Origin: Rhineura floridana
Lineage: Eukaryota > Chordata > Lepidosauria > Squamata > Rhineuridae
NCBI RefSeq assembly: GCF_030035675.1
Contig: NC_084480.1
Coordinates: 243,883,105 to 243,947,104, forward strand
DNA: 64,000 nucleotides
Direction of reading: 5' to 3'
In this document: positions 12,264-22,924 of the stretch, piece after piece
How the letters are laid out: each line of letters opens with the position of its first letter
Position numbering within the stretch: position 1 is the first letter of the stretch
The notes under the pieces: generated by a model
Databases searched by the model: none
Told to the model about the DNA's origin: nothing
What the model saw: the letters and a program-made list of their open reading frames with translations, nothing else
Position numbers and translations under genes: made by a program

Positions 12264-12399
12264 TAGAGATGTGAAGGCTTCGGGGGGGGGGGAGGAACTA
12301 TGTTTTGTTCTTCAATTTTGGGGGATAAAAAGGAAAAAAGAAAAACAAGTTTTCCCCCAAATTTTTCCAGGATTTCCCCCCCAGGCCTTCACATCTCTG
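12264..12399. mobile_element. hAT MITE with 8-bp target duplication
   Basis: The left end TAGAGATGTGAAGGC and the right end GGCCTTCACATCTCTG are inverted repeats. CCCTCAAG stands directly before (12256-12263) and directly after (12400-12407), an exact 8-bp duplication as made by hAT transposases. The 136-bp interior encodes nothing. Confidence 0.88.
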
Positions 12400-12999
12400 C
12401 CCTCAAGGAAGACCATTTCTTATCCCTTTGTTCCCTGTATCTTTAACATCCTTTCTTTTGATGAAACAAAAATAATGCCAGTCATTTAATTGCAGTTGAG
12501 GGGTGAAATAAAACACAGAGACGTCAGCTTGGGTTGAACAAGGGCCACTTTATTTAAATTATAGAACAAAACCCAATTTAAAGTGACCTGCAGAGGGAAA
12601 CCTAGGTGCGGGAACTGTCTATAAGCAAGTAGCTTGCCATACAGCTCTCGGGCGACCAGCCCCTGCTGGGGCAAGGGCAAGCCCATCTGCTTACCCTTTA
12701 CCCCAGCCACACCCTGCAGGTGAGTAGGGGGGGCCTTCCCACATCATCCCCACCCAGGGCCGTATAACCCCTGGGTAGATGAGGATAAGTTGGCCCCAGA
12801 AGCAGCCCATATCCTGCCCTCGAGCCGTAAAGCCCTGAGAGACAGGCCTCTGGAACCGCCAATCACCTCCAAAGGTGCCTAAGGGGGCCACCTAGCTGTC
12901 CTTACCTATTTCCCTTCCCGCCACAAAAGGGGGACAAATCTCTATTTAGTCCCCCTTTACCCCACTGCCGAGAAACATCTCTCGCAGACACCCCTGCAG

Positions 13000-13540
13000 G
13001 TCGCCCAAAATAAGTCGTTACCTGCATGAGACAGGTGAACGCCATTGGCCCTGTACAGTTCACCCTTCCAGTGCTGAATGCGGGGGTGCAGAATGGCCAA
13101 CCTCCCCTGCCCAAGAAGAGCCCACCGAATTTGCCGGTTGACCTTCTTCCATGCATGATCAATTCCAGCTGGATCCCATATGCCGCGCCATGTCTGACCA
13201 CATCAGACGCACCAAAGGCCAACACTGCCTTATCACTTGCATGTCCTTACATGCCTGTACGCTGAGGGCCTTGCCCTGCTTCATGCTGCGGTCATTACCA
13301 CCGAGGTGGATGACCGTTGCCTGCAGAAATATCTGCACCACACCTTGCTGGAACAGAGCAGGTAGGAGCCACTCCCCATGCATTCCTTGCCGGTCCAGCC
13401 ACTGCACAACAGCCCCTCTACTGAGGCCCAACTGCGAGCCCATGCTCAAATTCGCTGCCCTCCAGGGTGCCCGGAAGACCATGCTGTGGCCGCATATTAT
13501 GATGTGCATCTGCTCCATCCCTGTCCAGCAACCTGTCAAA
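13000..13540 (-). pseudogene. SGNH-hydrolase segment of the Ngaro-like fossil
   Basis: On the minus strand the segment starts with an ICGHS block, passes QLGLS and RQGMHGEWLLP, has the block-III signature HLGGND, then CWPLVRLMWSD, and closes with ELYRANGVHLSHAGNDLFW, which corresponds to the terminal catalytic block of SGNH/GDSL esterases. Such domains are known in some Ngaro elements and, separately, in CR1 ORF1. The orientation and the neighbouring recombinase point to Ngaro. It is a decayed relic without inferred present function. Confidence 0.7.
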
Positions 13541-13554
13541 ACAATGAAGATTGT

Positions 13555-13946
13555 GAGGCAGCTACATTCCCTTGCCCTCTACAAGTGGGGAATATAGCCC
13601 TTGTACGCATCAGAGGACCAAAGTCCCACGCCCTGTACCAGTGCCTGTGGGAAACTAAAACCTGCTGCCGTAAAAGCAGCCCCAATTCGAGATGAATAGG
13701 TTCCAACTGTAAGGTGTCGTACCCCAGCCCCTACAATGCTCGTTTGTGAGGCTGCCGCATCCCCCTGCCCTCTAAAAGAGGGGAATATAGCCATTATATG
13801 CATCAGAGGCCCAAAGTCCCACGTCCTGTACCAGTGCCGGGAGGAAACCAAAAACCTTCTGCCATAGAAGCAGCTCCCATTTTAATTGCATAGGTTCCAG
13901 ACTGGAAGGGGTCATACCCCAGCCCCTGCAATGCTTGTTTTGTTAA
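13555..13946. repeat. Tandem duplication of about 190-200 bp in the recombinase segment
   Basis: Two adjacent units share GCCCTCTA-AAG-GGGGAATATAGCC, CATCAGAGG-CCAAAGTCCCACG, CTGTACCAGTGCC, ATAGGTTCCA and ATACCCCAGCCCCT-CAATGCT. They differ by roughly a fifth of positions, so the duplication is old. Confidence 0.85.
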
Positions 13947-14085
13947 CGCCAAAACTGGTATTGTTGACCCAGACAGGCATATATGGCCTATAGCTAGGGG
14001 GTCCAGATTAGCCTGGATGAATAAATATCCTTCGGCAGAGGTACACCTCTGGTCCGTTCTAGACCTTCCACGTTGAGCAAGCATA
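13555..14085 (-). pseudogene. Tyrosine-recombinase C-terminal segment, present twice
   Basis: On the minus strand wording such as SSRIGAAFTAAGFSF and LWSSDAYKGYI corresponds to the HS-R-GAA and GRWSS-AY--YI blocks of tyrosine recombinases in DIRS/Ngaro retroelements. Related wording (ALGLDP-like, then IKMGAASMAEG) precedes it. The last about 190 bases are present as a direct tandem pair (13555-13745 and 13746-13946). The segment is a fossil with several breaks. Confidence 0.7.
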
Positions 14086-15639
14086 ACCCCCCCTCCCTGG
14101 AAACATCAAAACTGGAGGGCATGTCGAGAGAGGTCTCACGTAGAGCCAGCCACCACCTCTTTTCTCCTGGAAGCCTCAAAACAGTGTATGAGCCACTGCC
14201 TGGAATAGCTTGGGTCTTCACTGAAGGAACAGATCGTTTCCCACTGGTCCACTACACCCATAAAATGTCCAGCGAGAAGGTCGATGGGGATAGGAATAAA
14301 CTGCCAGCCTGGCTAAGAAAGCTTACCTCTAAGTGTTCCCACTGCCATGCCCCTTCTCATGCCGTGCCGTCTATCAGGAATATCAGCAGGTGAATTACCT
14401 GTTTCTGGAAGCTGGTGAGCATGCTGGGGGCAATGTAACCCATTGAATCCAAGGGAATTCCAGCGCGCAGCTCACGGGATTAGCCCCCCTTCACACTGCC
14501 CCTGCTGCCCTATTCTGCATTCTGATAGCTGGTGATCATGCTAGGGCAATAGATAGGCTTATGGCCTTCTCTGACTCCCTGCATAAACTTCTCCCAGAAC
14601 AACGGGACAGGCAAGGGCCATGAATTCTAGTGTTCCTAATTATAAGAGAGTTATGAGACCCGACCCCAGGCCATGAGCTCTTCTGTCCAAAAGTCGCCTT
14701 CCAACCCTGGAAAAGAGTTAATGAAAGGTAACATTCATAGTTAAAACCCCTTCCCGAATCCAGGCTTGCAACCGCAGGAAAGGGAACCACACGGCCAGGT
14801 CGGTGCATAAGGCAGCCATAACCCTGAATTCGTAGTATGGGTGTTCAAGCCCCATCATAGCATAATAACCCCATTAAAAGACCCCTAACATCAAGAGGGC
14901 CGAAAGGAAACACTTCATGGTCCCAATCCATTTGGGACGGTTCAAGCTTGCCCCTGTGCAGCTTTCAGCCCTGGGCAAGAGTCAATCTTGTTACAGAAAT
15001 GTGAACACCGGGGCCGGATCCTTCATACTATAAGCTGAAACCTCAGGTGCTAACATGCCTCCCACAAGCTGCCATACCTATGAACATCCACTCAGACAGA
15101 TAGTGCCCCACTGCTTAGGAGCCCACTTGTCTCCTGACTGCCCCCTCACGGAAGGCTCTGAAGCACTCCATGCGAGAATTATAGCATTCCGTAGGTAATG
15201 TTCTGCCACTACAAATGCATAAGGCATATGCGCGCACTATGATGATGGAGTGCAGCTCACTGATCCTAGACTAACTAGTGTGGACCCCTCACTGCCTGCC
15301 CCTTTGACTAAGATTGACTTGACCAAGTGTACTTCTGTACTTTCTGACCACAGCCGTTATTGCCATGACTAAAAGGGGTGAAGATTGTAGGCCATGAGGG
15401 CCAGCCGTGAGTTGGAGGCCATGAAGGCCAGCCAGGAGTTGGGGTATGAGACTGGGAAACAAAAGGCAAACACCATAACATAACAAACCTCCCCTTAAAC
15501 CGGGTAGCCTGCTAACCTAGTTCATAGTACCCAGAGTCTAACTGGGGAAGGGACACCTGTCCCTAAGCAGCCGGTGGCTCCTTCTTACCCTTTTGAAGGC
15601 CTCTTGCCTCCTATCTCCCTGTTGCACATATCCGTTGAA

Positions 15640-16273
15640 CATGACCCAGCAGTGTGATGCTGCAGCAAAAAGGGCAAACATGGTTTTGGGCTGCACAAAC
15701 AGAGCTATAGCTTCCAGGTCAAGGGAAGCAATAGTCCCACTATATTCTGCATTAGTCAGGCCTCATCTGGAACACTGCGTTCAGTTCTGGGCGTCTCATT
15801 TTAAGAAAGATATAGACAAGTTAGAGCGGGTTCAGAAGAGGGCAACGAGGATGATAGCCGGTATGGAGAACAAGTCTTATGAGGAAAGGTTGAAGGAACT
15901 TGGCATGTTCAGTCTGGTGAAGAGAAGGCTGAGGGGTGACATGATTGCACTCTTTAAGTACCTGAAGGGCTGTCACATAGAGGAGGGTACAGATTTGTTC
16001 TCTGCTGCCCCAGAGGGTAGGGCTAGGTCTAATGGTTTTAAGTTGCAGGAGCGTAGATTCAGATTGGACAGTAGAAGGAACTTCATGACAGTAAAGGCAG
16101 TTCGGCAATGGAACCGACTGCCTAGGGAGGTGGTGGGATCCCCTTCGCTGGATGTCTTCAAGCAGAGGCTGGACAGCTATCTGCGGGAGATGCTCTAGCT
16201 GTGTATTTCCTGCTGTGAGCAGGGGGTTGGACTCGATGGCCTATAAGGCCCCTTCCAACTCTATGATTCTATG
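15640..16273 (+). mobile_element. CR1 LINE, 5'-truncated, with complete 3' end
   Basis: A frame from about 15641 to 16198 encodes the end of CR1 ORF2: [62 protein letters not shown] and WNRLPREVV. The short 3' UTR TGGACTCGATGGCCTATAAGG ends in an ATTCTATG-type octamer (TCTATGATTCTATGG), the CR1 hallmark. About 185 codons are open, so this is a fairly young 5'-truncated copy. The upstream codons of the open frame (from 15593) belong to flanking DNA. Confidence 0.93.
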
Positions 16274-16885
16274 GTGCTAGCATCAACCCTTTTTTCCCAG
16301 GGATTGGCACTGTAAGTCAGCTGCTAAGATCTCACTGCCTCAGGTAAACTCACAGACACTACTTGGGAGCAGCAGCTCCTTGGAGTTACAAGCCCTCCCC
16401 CCCACTTTGTGCCATGCACAGCAACACCTCCTTCTCAGAAGTCCGGTGGCACAGGGCAATTGCTGCTCTCGCGCCTCAGAAAGTGAGTAGTGTTGCTCAG
16501 AAAGTGAGTAGTCTTCCTCATTTGCATTGTCTTCCGTGGCAGTTCAATGCTCCTCATCCTTGCTGTTACACAGCCAGGCCTAGAGCAAGAGGGCAGGCAT
16601 GGCACTGGAGGCAGTGGCAACTGCTCTTGCCCCTGCCCCCCCTCTAATTGGCATGGCAAAGAGAACTTGGAACAAAGGGGCATCTAGAGAGAAAGGAGGC
16701 AGGGGAAAAGAGTATAACCCCAGACAGCACATGCTGAGGACTAGGCCCTATGCTGCTGCCAGAGATCAGCCTCTGCCTGTTCACTTGTTTTCCCTTGTAC
16801 GTTTTGTCTCAGGTTCTACAAATGCTAGAAACGTACTATTTTTATTTTTATTTTTTAAATGAAAGCTGGGAGCATTATTCACCCA
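16274..16885. other. Unannotated G+C-moderate stretch
   Basis: No supported gene. A short direct duplication, CAGAAAGTGAGTAGT, occurs at about 16478-16513. It may belong to the right flank of the Ngaro-like fossil, but nothing proves it. Confidence 0.35.
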
Positions 16886-16887
16886 GG

Positions 16888-17036
16888 AAGGAACAAGTGC
16901 CCCCTTGGCCTCTCCGTTGGGGACACCCATGGCTCACGACCTGCTTGCGAGCTTCCCATTTGGTTGGCCATTTTGAGAACAGAGCCCTGGACTAGGTAGG
17001 CCTCTGGCCTGATCCAGCAGGGCTCCTGTTATACCC
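16888..17036 (+). mobile_element. CR1/L3-group LINE 3' end
   Basis: The sequence CCTGCTTGCGAGCTTCCC, TTGGTTGGCC, GAACAGAGCCCTGGACTAGG, CTGGCCTGATCCAGCAGGG is the plus-strand form of the 3' end seen inverted at 22103 and 17948. The better copies end in ATGTTCTT-type repeats, which suggests a CR1/L3-group LINE. Confidence 0.65.
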
Positions 17037-17039
17037 ACT

Positions 17040-17800
17040 CTGTCGCCCTGGATGGTGCCTCTGCCACTCTCTACTTATGGCCGCCCATGGTGGCCCCTCC
17101 CCGCTCCTTGCCCCCACCGCCGCTGGGGTTGGGCATCTCCCCCCCGCTTTGGGGGCCTTTCCTTTCCCTTTTGGCCCCCCTTTGTCCTTTCTTGGGTGGC
17201 ATATCTAGAGGGAGATTGGGGCCCCGCTTACAGACGACGTGATTTCAAAATGTTGTGAAGGGGCCCGCCTGCTTATTCTATACCCCCTCCCGGCACCCAA
17301 TTATCCAGGGGGGGAGCCTAATTGGCCTGCACGCGGCAAGGATTGATGGTTGGGGTCGTGCACAACCTACCCCCGTGTTAATTAAAATTAAAATTAAAAT
17401 TTAAAAATTGCCGGCCAAAGGCCCTCTCGCCTGTGGTCCTCACCGCTGCTGGCTCCGATCCTGCGCTGCCGCCTCGTAGTGACTGCACTGCTGCTGCCGG
17501 GCCTCCCAAGGCCAGGAGCCTCGCCGCGTAGGCCTTGGTGCCAGCCACCAAGCCTCGCTATGCGCCGCCTCGCTATGCGCCACCTCTCCGCCGCTGCCTC
17601 CCTGTCTCCCGACGAGGCTGGGGGGGGCTCGCCGCCGCACAGTCAGCCTGGCCTACCCCGCCCCTTCCGCTGCACGTTGCGCCGACGTCACGGGCGCGAC
17701 GCGCGACATTGCCCCATTAACAGATGGGGACAGCATCTTAACCCCCACCTGCAATCATACCCCGCTCATCAGCTGCGCGGCGAGCGGAGCTTCATTTCCT
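17040..17800. other. CpG-rich block of unknown nature
   Basis: The block, especially 17400-17800, is dense in CpG (for example GACGTCACGGGCGCGACGCGCGAC at 17684-17707), unlike the AT-rich surroundings. Frames are open on both strands, as expected from base composition, but none shows a domain. A tandem GCCTCGCTATGCGCC motif occurs at about 17551-17581. It could be a CpG island, or the promoter or left flank of the Ngaro-like fossil. I cannot decide. Confidence 0.4.
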
Positions 17801-17947
17801 GCTGTTCATACTAAATTTTCTGTTAGCTTGATGTTTACATGGCCCATTATGTAAGTTAACACACACTCTGCATGGAGGAGGAGTGAGCAGAAGGTCATTC
17901 CCATAGCCTGGCCCTCACATACTCCCCACCAGTGAGTAGGTGGGGGG

Positions 17948-18045
17948 CATAAGAACGTAAGTGCCTGCTGGATCAGGCCAGTAGCCCATGTAGTCCAGCA
18001 TCCTGTTCTCACAGTGGCTATGAACCTCACACACAGAGAGAAAAA
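17948..18045 (-). mobile_element. CR1/L3-group LINE 3' end
   Basis: CATAAGAACGTAAGTGCCTGCTGGATCAGGCCAGTAGCCCATG...CAGCATCCTGTTCTCACAGTGG is the minus-strand form of the 3' end at 16888, starting with the AAGAAC-type terminal repeats. Confidence 0.7.
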
Positions 18046-18935
18046 TGCCCCACCTAGAAATGATACTCCACCTAACAAGGAAGGCTGGCTACAGGGCTGC
18101 TGTGAGTACAGCACAAACATCTGTGGGAAGGAGGCCGTTGCATATATAGTTGTATATGCAAAAGCTTTAGGAACCCTGAGCAATCAGGATTCCAGATACA
18201 GTGGAAGCCTTCACATGCACAAGGGTAAACACAAAGGCTGCCTCCCCACAGACATCCATGGTATAGATGTGGACATTGGGGGAGGGCCTAGATGGAGCAT
18301 GTGACAACATGGTGGGCCTATTTGGCAAGGCCCCACTATTTGCTCCTATCTAACCTGATCTAATAATGCCTGGTGTTGCTCAGACCCATGAGCACTCCTG
18401 TCCTAGATGCTTTCATTACTGATGTTGTTGTAATATGTTTATTTGGGGGGGGTGTTTCATAAGAAACCATAAAGGAAAGTTCCAAAACTTCATATCATAA
18501 GAACCAGAACAAGTAAATAATGCTGCAGACAAGGTAAGAAGCACAAGGGTGAATGGCCCCAAAATAGAAGAATAAAGATTAAGGATAAATCATAAGACTG
18601 AGATCAAATAATCTTGACCTTAAAAACAAAATTCTTTAAACAACCCATTTGGTTAAAGACAGAGCAGAATTAAGTAGGAGGTAATATAATATTGAAGCTT
18701 TTATATACTGTTTAAAACCTTCTGTCTAACATGCTCAAATGGTTTTAATTTATTACAGAAATGCAAAAATGACTGCCAACATTAAAAAGAGTTCCTATCA
18801 GGTTTTAACCAATCTGATATTCACTTATAGTATGTAAATTTAAGCATAAGCACTCTTTGCAGACCTGGATTCTTTTAGAGAAGATAGGAAGCATCACATG
18901 ACCTGTTCTAACCTTTAAATTAATTGATATACAGT
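18046..18935. other. Unannotated intergenic stretch
   Basis: AT-rich DNA without supported gene or clear repeat end. Confidence 0.4.
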
Positions 18936-19022
18936 GCAATCCTATGCATGTCTACTCAAACCTAAGCCCTATTAAGCTCAATAACACTAACTTCCAGGTA
19001 AGCATGCATAAGATTGAACTCT
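18936..19022. mobile_element. GCAATCCTA palindromic MITE
   Basis: The element starts GTGCAATCCTATGCATG, has a centre around CCCTATTAAGCTCAATAACAC and ends GCATGCATAAGATTGAAC, an inverted approximation of its start. About ten full or half copies lie in this window (7541, 35437, 35755, 36201, 37248, 50500, 53398, 56832, 57425). No coding capacity. Confidence 0.65.
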
Positions 19023-19086
19023 TAATCAACTGAACGGTGAGCTGATCTTTTTTCTGTGTCAATGATTTTTAATACAAGAGCTTACA

Positions 19087-19089
19087 AGT

Positions 19090-19160
<71 letters not shown>
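19087..19160. repeat. Compound (GT)n(GA)n microsatellite
   Basis: About 14 GT units pass directly into about 23 GA units. GT-rich interrupted sequence continues to about 19375. Confidence 0.95.
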
Positions 19161-19163
<3 letters not shown>

Positions 19164-19559
19164 TGTGTGACAGCAGTGTCAGTTATGTGAGAGAATGTGT
19201 ATCAGGTTTGTGTACTTGTGTTAAGTGACTGTGTGACTAGGTTGTGTGGGTAGGGATGCACACATGTGTGCCAGGGTTGTGAGCCAATGTCAGGTAAGAG
19301 AGAGGGTGTGCACCAGAGTGTGTGTGTCTGTATTAAGTGTGGCTAGATGTATGTGCATGTATGAGACACATTGTGTGAAAAGTCCCACCTCCTACCCGCC
19401 AGGTTAAATGGGCACCCACTTCCATCGGCACTAGCCTTAAATTTTCTATATCTAGCAAAGCCCTAAATCTAGCAAAGCATTCTCCACACATCATTTTCCC
19501 TGTAACACATCTTGCATTTCACTACCCTTACCCAGTTTTGGAGTTGAATCACCCTTGGT

Positions 19560-20545
19560 TTCCCTGATGGATAACCTTTATCATGAGAGAGACAGAGAGT
19601 GCAGCCCTGTTACTTCTGCTCTGTCTCTCAGTGGCTTTTGATATTATTGACCATAGTATCTTCTTGGACCGACTCAGTGGGATGGACATTGGGCACTATA
19701 TTATGGCAGTTCCATTCTTACCTACAGGGCCATAAAGCATTTGGTGAGTACACCTCAGCCCCCTGGCATTTGTGCTATGGGGTTGTGCAGGGTACTCTCC
19801 TTTTCCCAGTGCTATTTAACATCTATATGAAGCCATTGGGAACAGTCATTAGGAATTTGGGAGCAATGTGTCATTAGTATGCTGAAGACACACAGCTCTA
19901 TTTCTCTATAGCATCTGAATCAGGAGAAGCTGTGGAAGCTCTGGATCAGTGTCTGAATGCAGTGGGGGACTGGCCAATTAACTATACTTGAATCTTGAGA
20001 AGACGGAGGCTCTGAGTGAGAGGTTCCCATATCCAGAAGATAGGCAAGTTACCTGTTTTGCATGGGGTAGCACTTCCTCTAAAGGAACAGGTGTGTAGCT
20101 TGGGTGTACTCCTGGGTACATCCCTGTCACTAGAGGCTCAAGTGTCCTCTGTGGCTAGGAGTGCCCTTTAACCAGCTTTGTCTGGTTCACCAACTACTGC
20201 TGTACCTGGACAGGGACAGACTGACCACTGTAGACCATCATTGGTAACTTCAAGCCTGTATTACTGCAATGGACTCTATGTGGGGCTGCCCTTGGGCCTT
20301 GTTCAGAAGCTCCATCTGGTGCAGAATGTGGCAGCCAGACTTCTGATGGGGGCACATGGTGAACAACATGTGACACCACTCTTAAAACATCTGCACTGGC
20401 TACCCATCAACTACCAAGCCAGGTTCAAGGTCCTTGTATTAATTTACAAAGTCCTGAACAAGTGCTTTCATTTGTGGAAACATGTCTAGTGGTAGTATAC
20501 AAATGTAATAAATAATAAATAATAAAATAATATAAAAATTTTAAT
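19560..20545 (+). mobile_element. L2 LINE, reverse-transcriptase to 3' end, decayed
   Basis: The plus strand reads through L2 ORF2 in shifting frames: FDIIDHSI, GVVQGTLLFPVLFNIYMKPLG, YAEDTQLYFS (a changed YADD), ALDQCLNAV, then YYCNGLYVGLPLGLVQKLHLVQ, AARLL and LHWLPINYQARFKVLVLIYK. It closes in AATAAATAATAAATAAT. Compared with the open copy at 54.1 kb it has several frame breaks and lacks the stretch between the QCLNA and VARSA blocks in part. Confidence 0.8.
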
Positions 20546-20599
20546 AAATACATGCAAATTACTTTGAGAGGTCCACCTGAAAAGTAGTATATAAATGTC

Positions 20600-21115
20600 T
20601 TTTTAAAACATTACAATGGCAGCCCCATGTAAAGTTCATTAAAGTAGTCTATCCTGAAGATTACCAGAGCATTGATAATTGTACCAGGCTATCCCTGTCC
20701 AGAAAGGCTGTGGTTGATGGACCAACCGAAACTGGGTGTACAGTCACTGAGGTCATTCCTAGCCACTGAGGTCATCTGGGCCTCATGGTTCTAATCTCCC
20801 CTAAACGACAAGCCTGCTCCTTCAAGAGGAGTGCCATTCCATCCAGAACAGGCTGTTGTACCAAATCCTGGGCCTTGGAACCAACCAGAATTACCATCAT
20901 GTTTGGATTCTACTTTGATTTACTGGTCCATATTGGCCCATTACTGGCTCCAGGCACTAAACGAGGACCTTCACTGCCTCTCCTGATATTGATAGAACAG
21001 AGAGAGACAGCTGGATCTCATCAACCTATTGATGGAATTTTGCTCCAAATCCACTGATTGCTCTTAATGGTTTCATATTAAAGAGTATGGGCAACAGGAC
21101 TGAACCCTGAGAGAC
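20600..21115 (-). mobile_element. L2 LINE fragment
   Basis: The complement of 20820-20860 reads QPVLDGMALLLKE, equal to the QPVLDGVALPLKE block of the open L2 at 54.7 kb. The complement of 20625-20665 corresponds to the LDYCN region. The copy is diverged, out of frame in places, and lies tail to tail with the plus-strand L2 just before it. Confidence 0.7.
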
Positions 21116-21133
21116 CCCACAGGATAGAAGCTA

Positions 21134-21561
21134 CAGGGCTGGCACCAAAGGCAAGCCAGGTCGGGCCCTGGCCAAGGGTCCTACAGCCCACAGGGGTCCC
21201 AAGGGCCCCTCGTTAGGGTGAGGGGTGGGTCCTTGCCATGGATAGCAGGGAGGAAGCTGCCCGCTTGCCCACTTGCTCGCTCACCAGACCGCCCACACCT
21301 GCCTGCCGGCTCACTCGCCCTCCTGTCCCCCTGCCCACTCACTTGCTCACCTGCCACCACCACCCACTATCCCGCCACCCCGCACACAGTCCTGCCTGCT
21401 TACACACCTGCCCACACCTGCCTGCTCGCTTGCTTGCCCCCCACCCACTCACTTGCCCTCCCAACCAACCCCGCCCACTCAGTTGCTCAGTAGGTAGGTA
21501 GATAGGTATGTCATGCGTGCATGTGAGTGCCAGGGCCCAGGGCAGGCTGGTGCCAGCCCTG
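21134..21561. mobile_element. hAT-type element with 14-bp perfect TIR
   Basis: CAGGGCTGGCACCA opens the element and TGGTGCCAGCCCTG closes it. The flanks AGAAGCTA (21126-21133) and AAAAGCTA (21562-21569) form an 8-bp duplication with one change. The first about 130 bases (GGGCCCTGGCC-AAGGG, CATGGATAGCAGGG) resemble the left arm of the hAT element at 63328. The centre is replaced by C-rich tandem CACTCACTTGCTCACC-like wording. No transposase. Confidence 0.85.
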
Positions 21562-21928
21562 AAAAGCTATGAGAGCCCAAGCAGAATTCCTCAAATACTA
21601 CCTTCTGAAACTTCCCTCAGAGATAGAAGTGAAATCACCACAAAGTGATGTTCCTTGTTCCCAAAAGTGGGCAATGGTGTTAAAAGCCACTGAGAGATTT
21701 TTGTTTTGTATTTGCTTACTCCACAGATACAAGCAAAAAAGAATAATTAATTGGCAAATTAGACCTTGGTATTATGAAATTGTTGAGATTAAAATATGCT
21801 AGTTTCCACATCTGTTTTTCAAAATGGTAATTGTATGTGATCTATCTCAATACCTTTTGCTTCAATTATGCTTTGCTTCAAAGTTATTTTGATTAAACTA
21901 GCAATTGTATTGTATTCATTGGTAACTT

Positions 21929-22922
21929 AGGGCTCATCTACATGGGAGCATTTCTTCATAGCAAATACACTGCTTTTACCTTTGTTATGGATTTCACTGT
22001 CCGCAGTTCCTGCTCAATGGTAGCTGCCAATCAGTAGGCATTCCTCAGGGAAGGATTAGTATTGCTGTTTCCTTGTGGACCCACCCTCTAATTATACATT
22101 TCTAAGAACATAAGAACATAAGAAGAGCCTGCTGGATCAGGCCAGTGGCCCATCTAATCCAGCATCCTGTTCTCACAGTGGCCAACCAGGTGCCTGGGGG
22201 AAGCCCGCAAGCAGGACCTGAGTGCAAGAACACTCTCCCCTCCTGAGGCTTCCGGCAACTAGTTTTCAGAAGCATACTGCCTCTGACTAGGGTGGCACAG
22301 CCATCATGGCTAGCAGCCATTGATAGCCCTGTCCACCATGAATTTGTCTAATCTACTCCCTCTGGTTTCTACTCCCTCTGTTGGTTGATGACCAAGCATG
22401 CTTAGTCTGTTCTACCAACTGCAGTAGGGTCCTTTTAAAAAAAACTGGAAATGCAAATATCTGTGTTTTCTATGCCTATTGTTGGTGGAATACAGCTGAG
22501 ATATAAATCTTTGTTTGAGCAGTGTTATGCTTTTGCGCACAAGTAAGGGGGAAAAGAAAAGAAAGGCACTGTTTGCACCAACATAAAAAAGGCCAGCAGA
22601 ATGGAAGACAGCAAGTGGAAGTTGATAGTCAGCCCAAAGGAAACAAAGTGAAAGAACGGAGGAGGAAGTAGTGGGTGTGGAAAGGAGAATGATTAACACA
22701 CCTACCTAAAAGCATCGGAGCAAAGCATTAGCAACCACTAGAGAAATGGAGTAGAGACTTTTTTCTCGCCTTTTTGTATTAGCGGATTGGGTTAGTATGG
22801 ATTTACAGGGGGAAAACTGCATGATAGCATCTGTTTGTCAGTAAAGTCATGTGAATCATGCAAATTAAAAGGAGATGTGAGTAGCACCAAACACACAGTA
22901 AACCACTGTGTAGATTAGCCCT
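21929..22922 (+). mobile_element. Copy B of the repeat pair, a probable DNA transposon
   Basis: The left end AGGGCTCATCTACATGGG and the right end CTGTGTAGATTAGCCCT are imperfect inverted repeats. The interior right part is colinear with 11640-12172. The target duplication is not clear (a TA or TTA reading is possible), so the superfamily stays open. A CR1/L3-type fragment is inserted at about 22103-22370. Confidence 0.7.
22103..22370 (-). mobile_element. CR1/L3-group LINE 3' end inserted in copy B
   Basis: The fragment begins with AAGAACATAAGAACATAAG, the complement of an ATGTTCTT repeat, then CCTGCTGGATCAGGCC, CATCCTGTTCTCACAGTGGCC and so on. Copy A at 11640 continues across the insertion point without this block, which supports a separate insertion. 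Confidence 0.75.
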
Positions 22923-22924
22923 AA

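Larger units (their letters stand above)
12505..15600 (-). mobile_element. Ngaro/DIRS-like tyrosine-recombinase retroelement (fossil)
   Basis: A relatively G+C-rich block reads on the minus strand as a tyrosine-recombinase segment (about 14085 to 13560), then an SGNH hydrolase segment (about 13540 to 13000), then a 3' end with AATAAA (complement of 12549-12554). This order matches Ngaro-type elements, some of which are known to carry an SGNH hydrolase frame. The stretch 14150-15600 probably holds upstream pol sequence, but I could not recognise reverse transcriptase there. The copy is broken in many places and old. Its right end is uncertain because a CR1 begins at about 15640. Confidence 0.65.

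Noticed and set aside
13151-13597. Plus-strand frame of 148 codons in the Ngaro-like block
   Set aside because: The minus strand carries recognisable SGNH and recombinase blocks, so the plus-strand frame is a shadow in G+C-rich DNA.
13555-13946. A CRISPR-like or satellite array
   Set aside because: Only two diverged units exist, they are adjacent without spacers, and they encode the recombinase end.
15593-16198. A host gene with 201 codons
   Set aside because: The frame is the end of CR1 ORF2, directly followed by the CR1 3' UTR and octamer repeat.
17479-17814. Plus-strand frame of 111 codons in the CpG-rich block
   Set aside because: Several overlapping frames are open because stop codons are rare at this base composition. 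The product is Arg/Pro/Ala-rich without a motif.
19087-19160. A regulatory GA/GT element
   Set aside because: It is a compound microsatellite; no other evidence of function.
21181-21501. Overlapping Pro/Leu/Ala-rich frames on both strands
   Set aside because: They come from C-rich tandem sequence inside a hAT element and have no domain.
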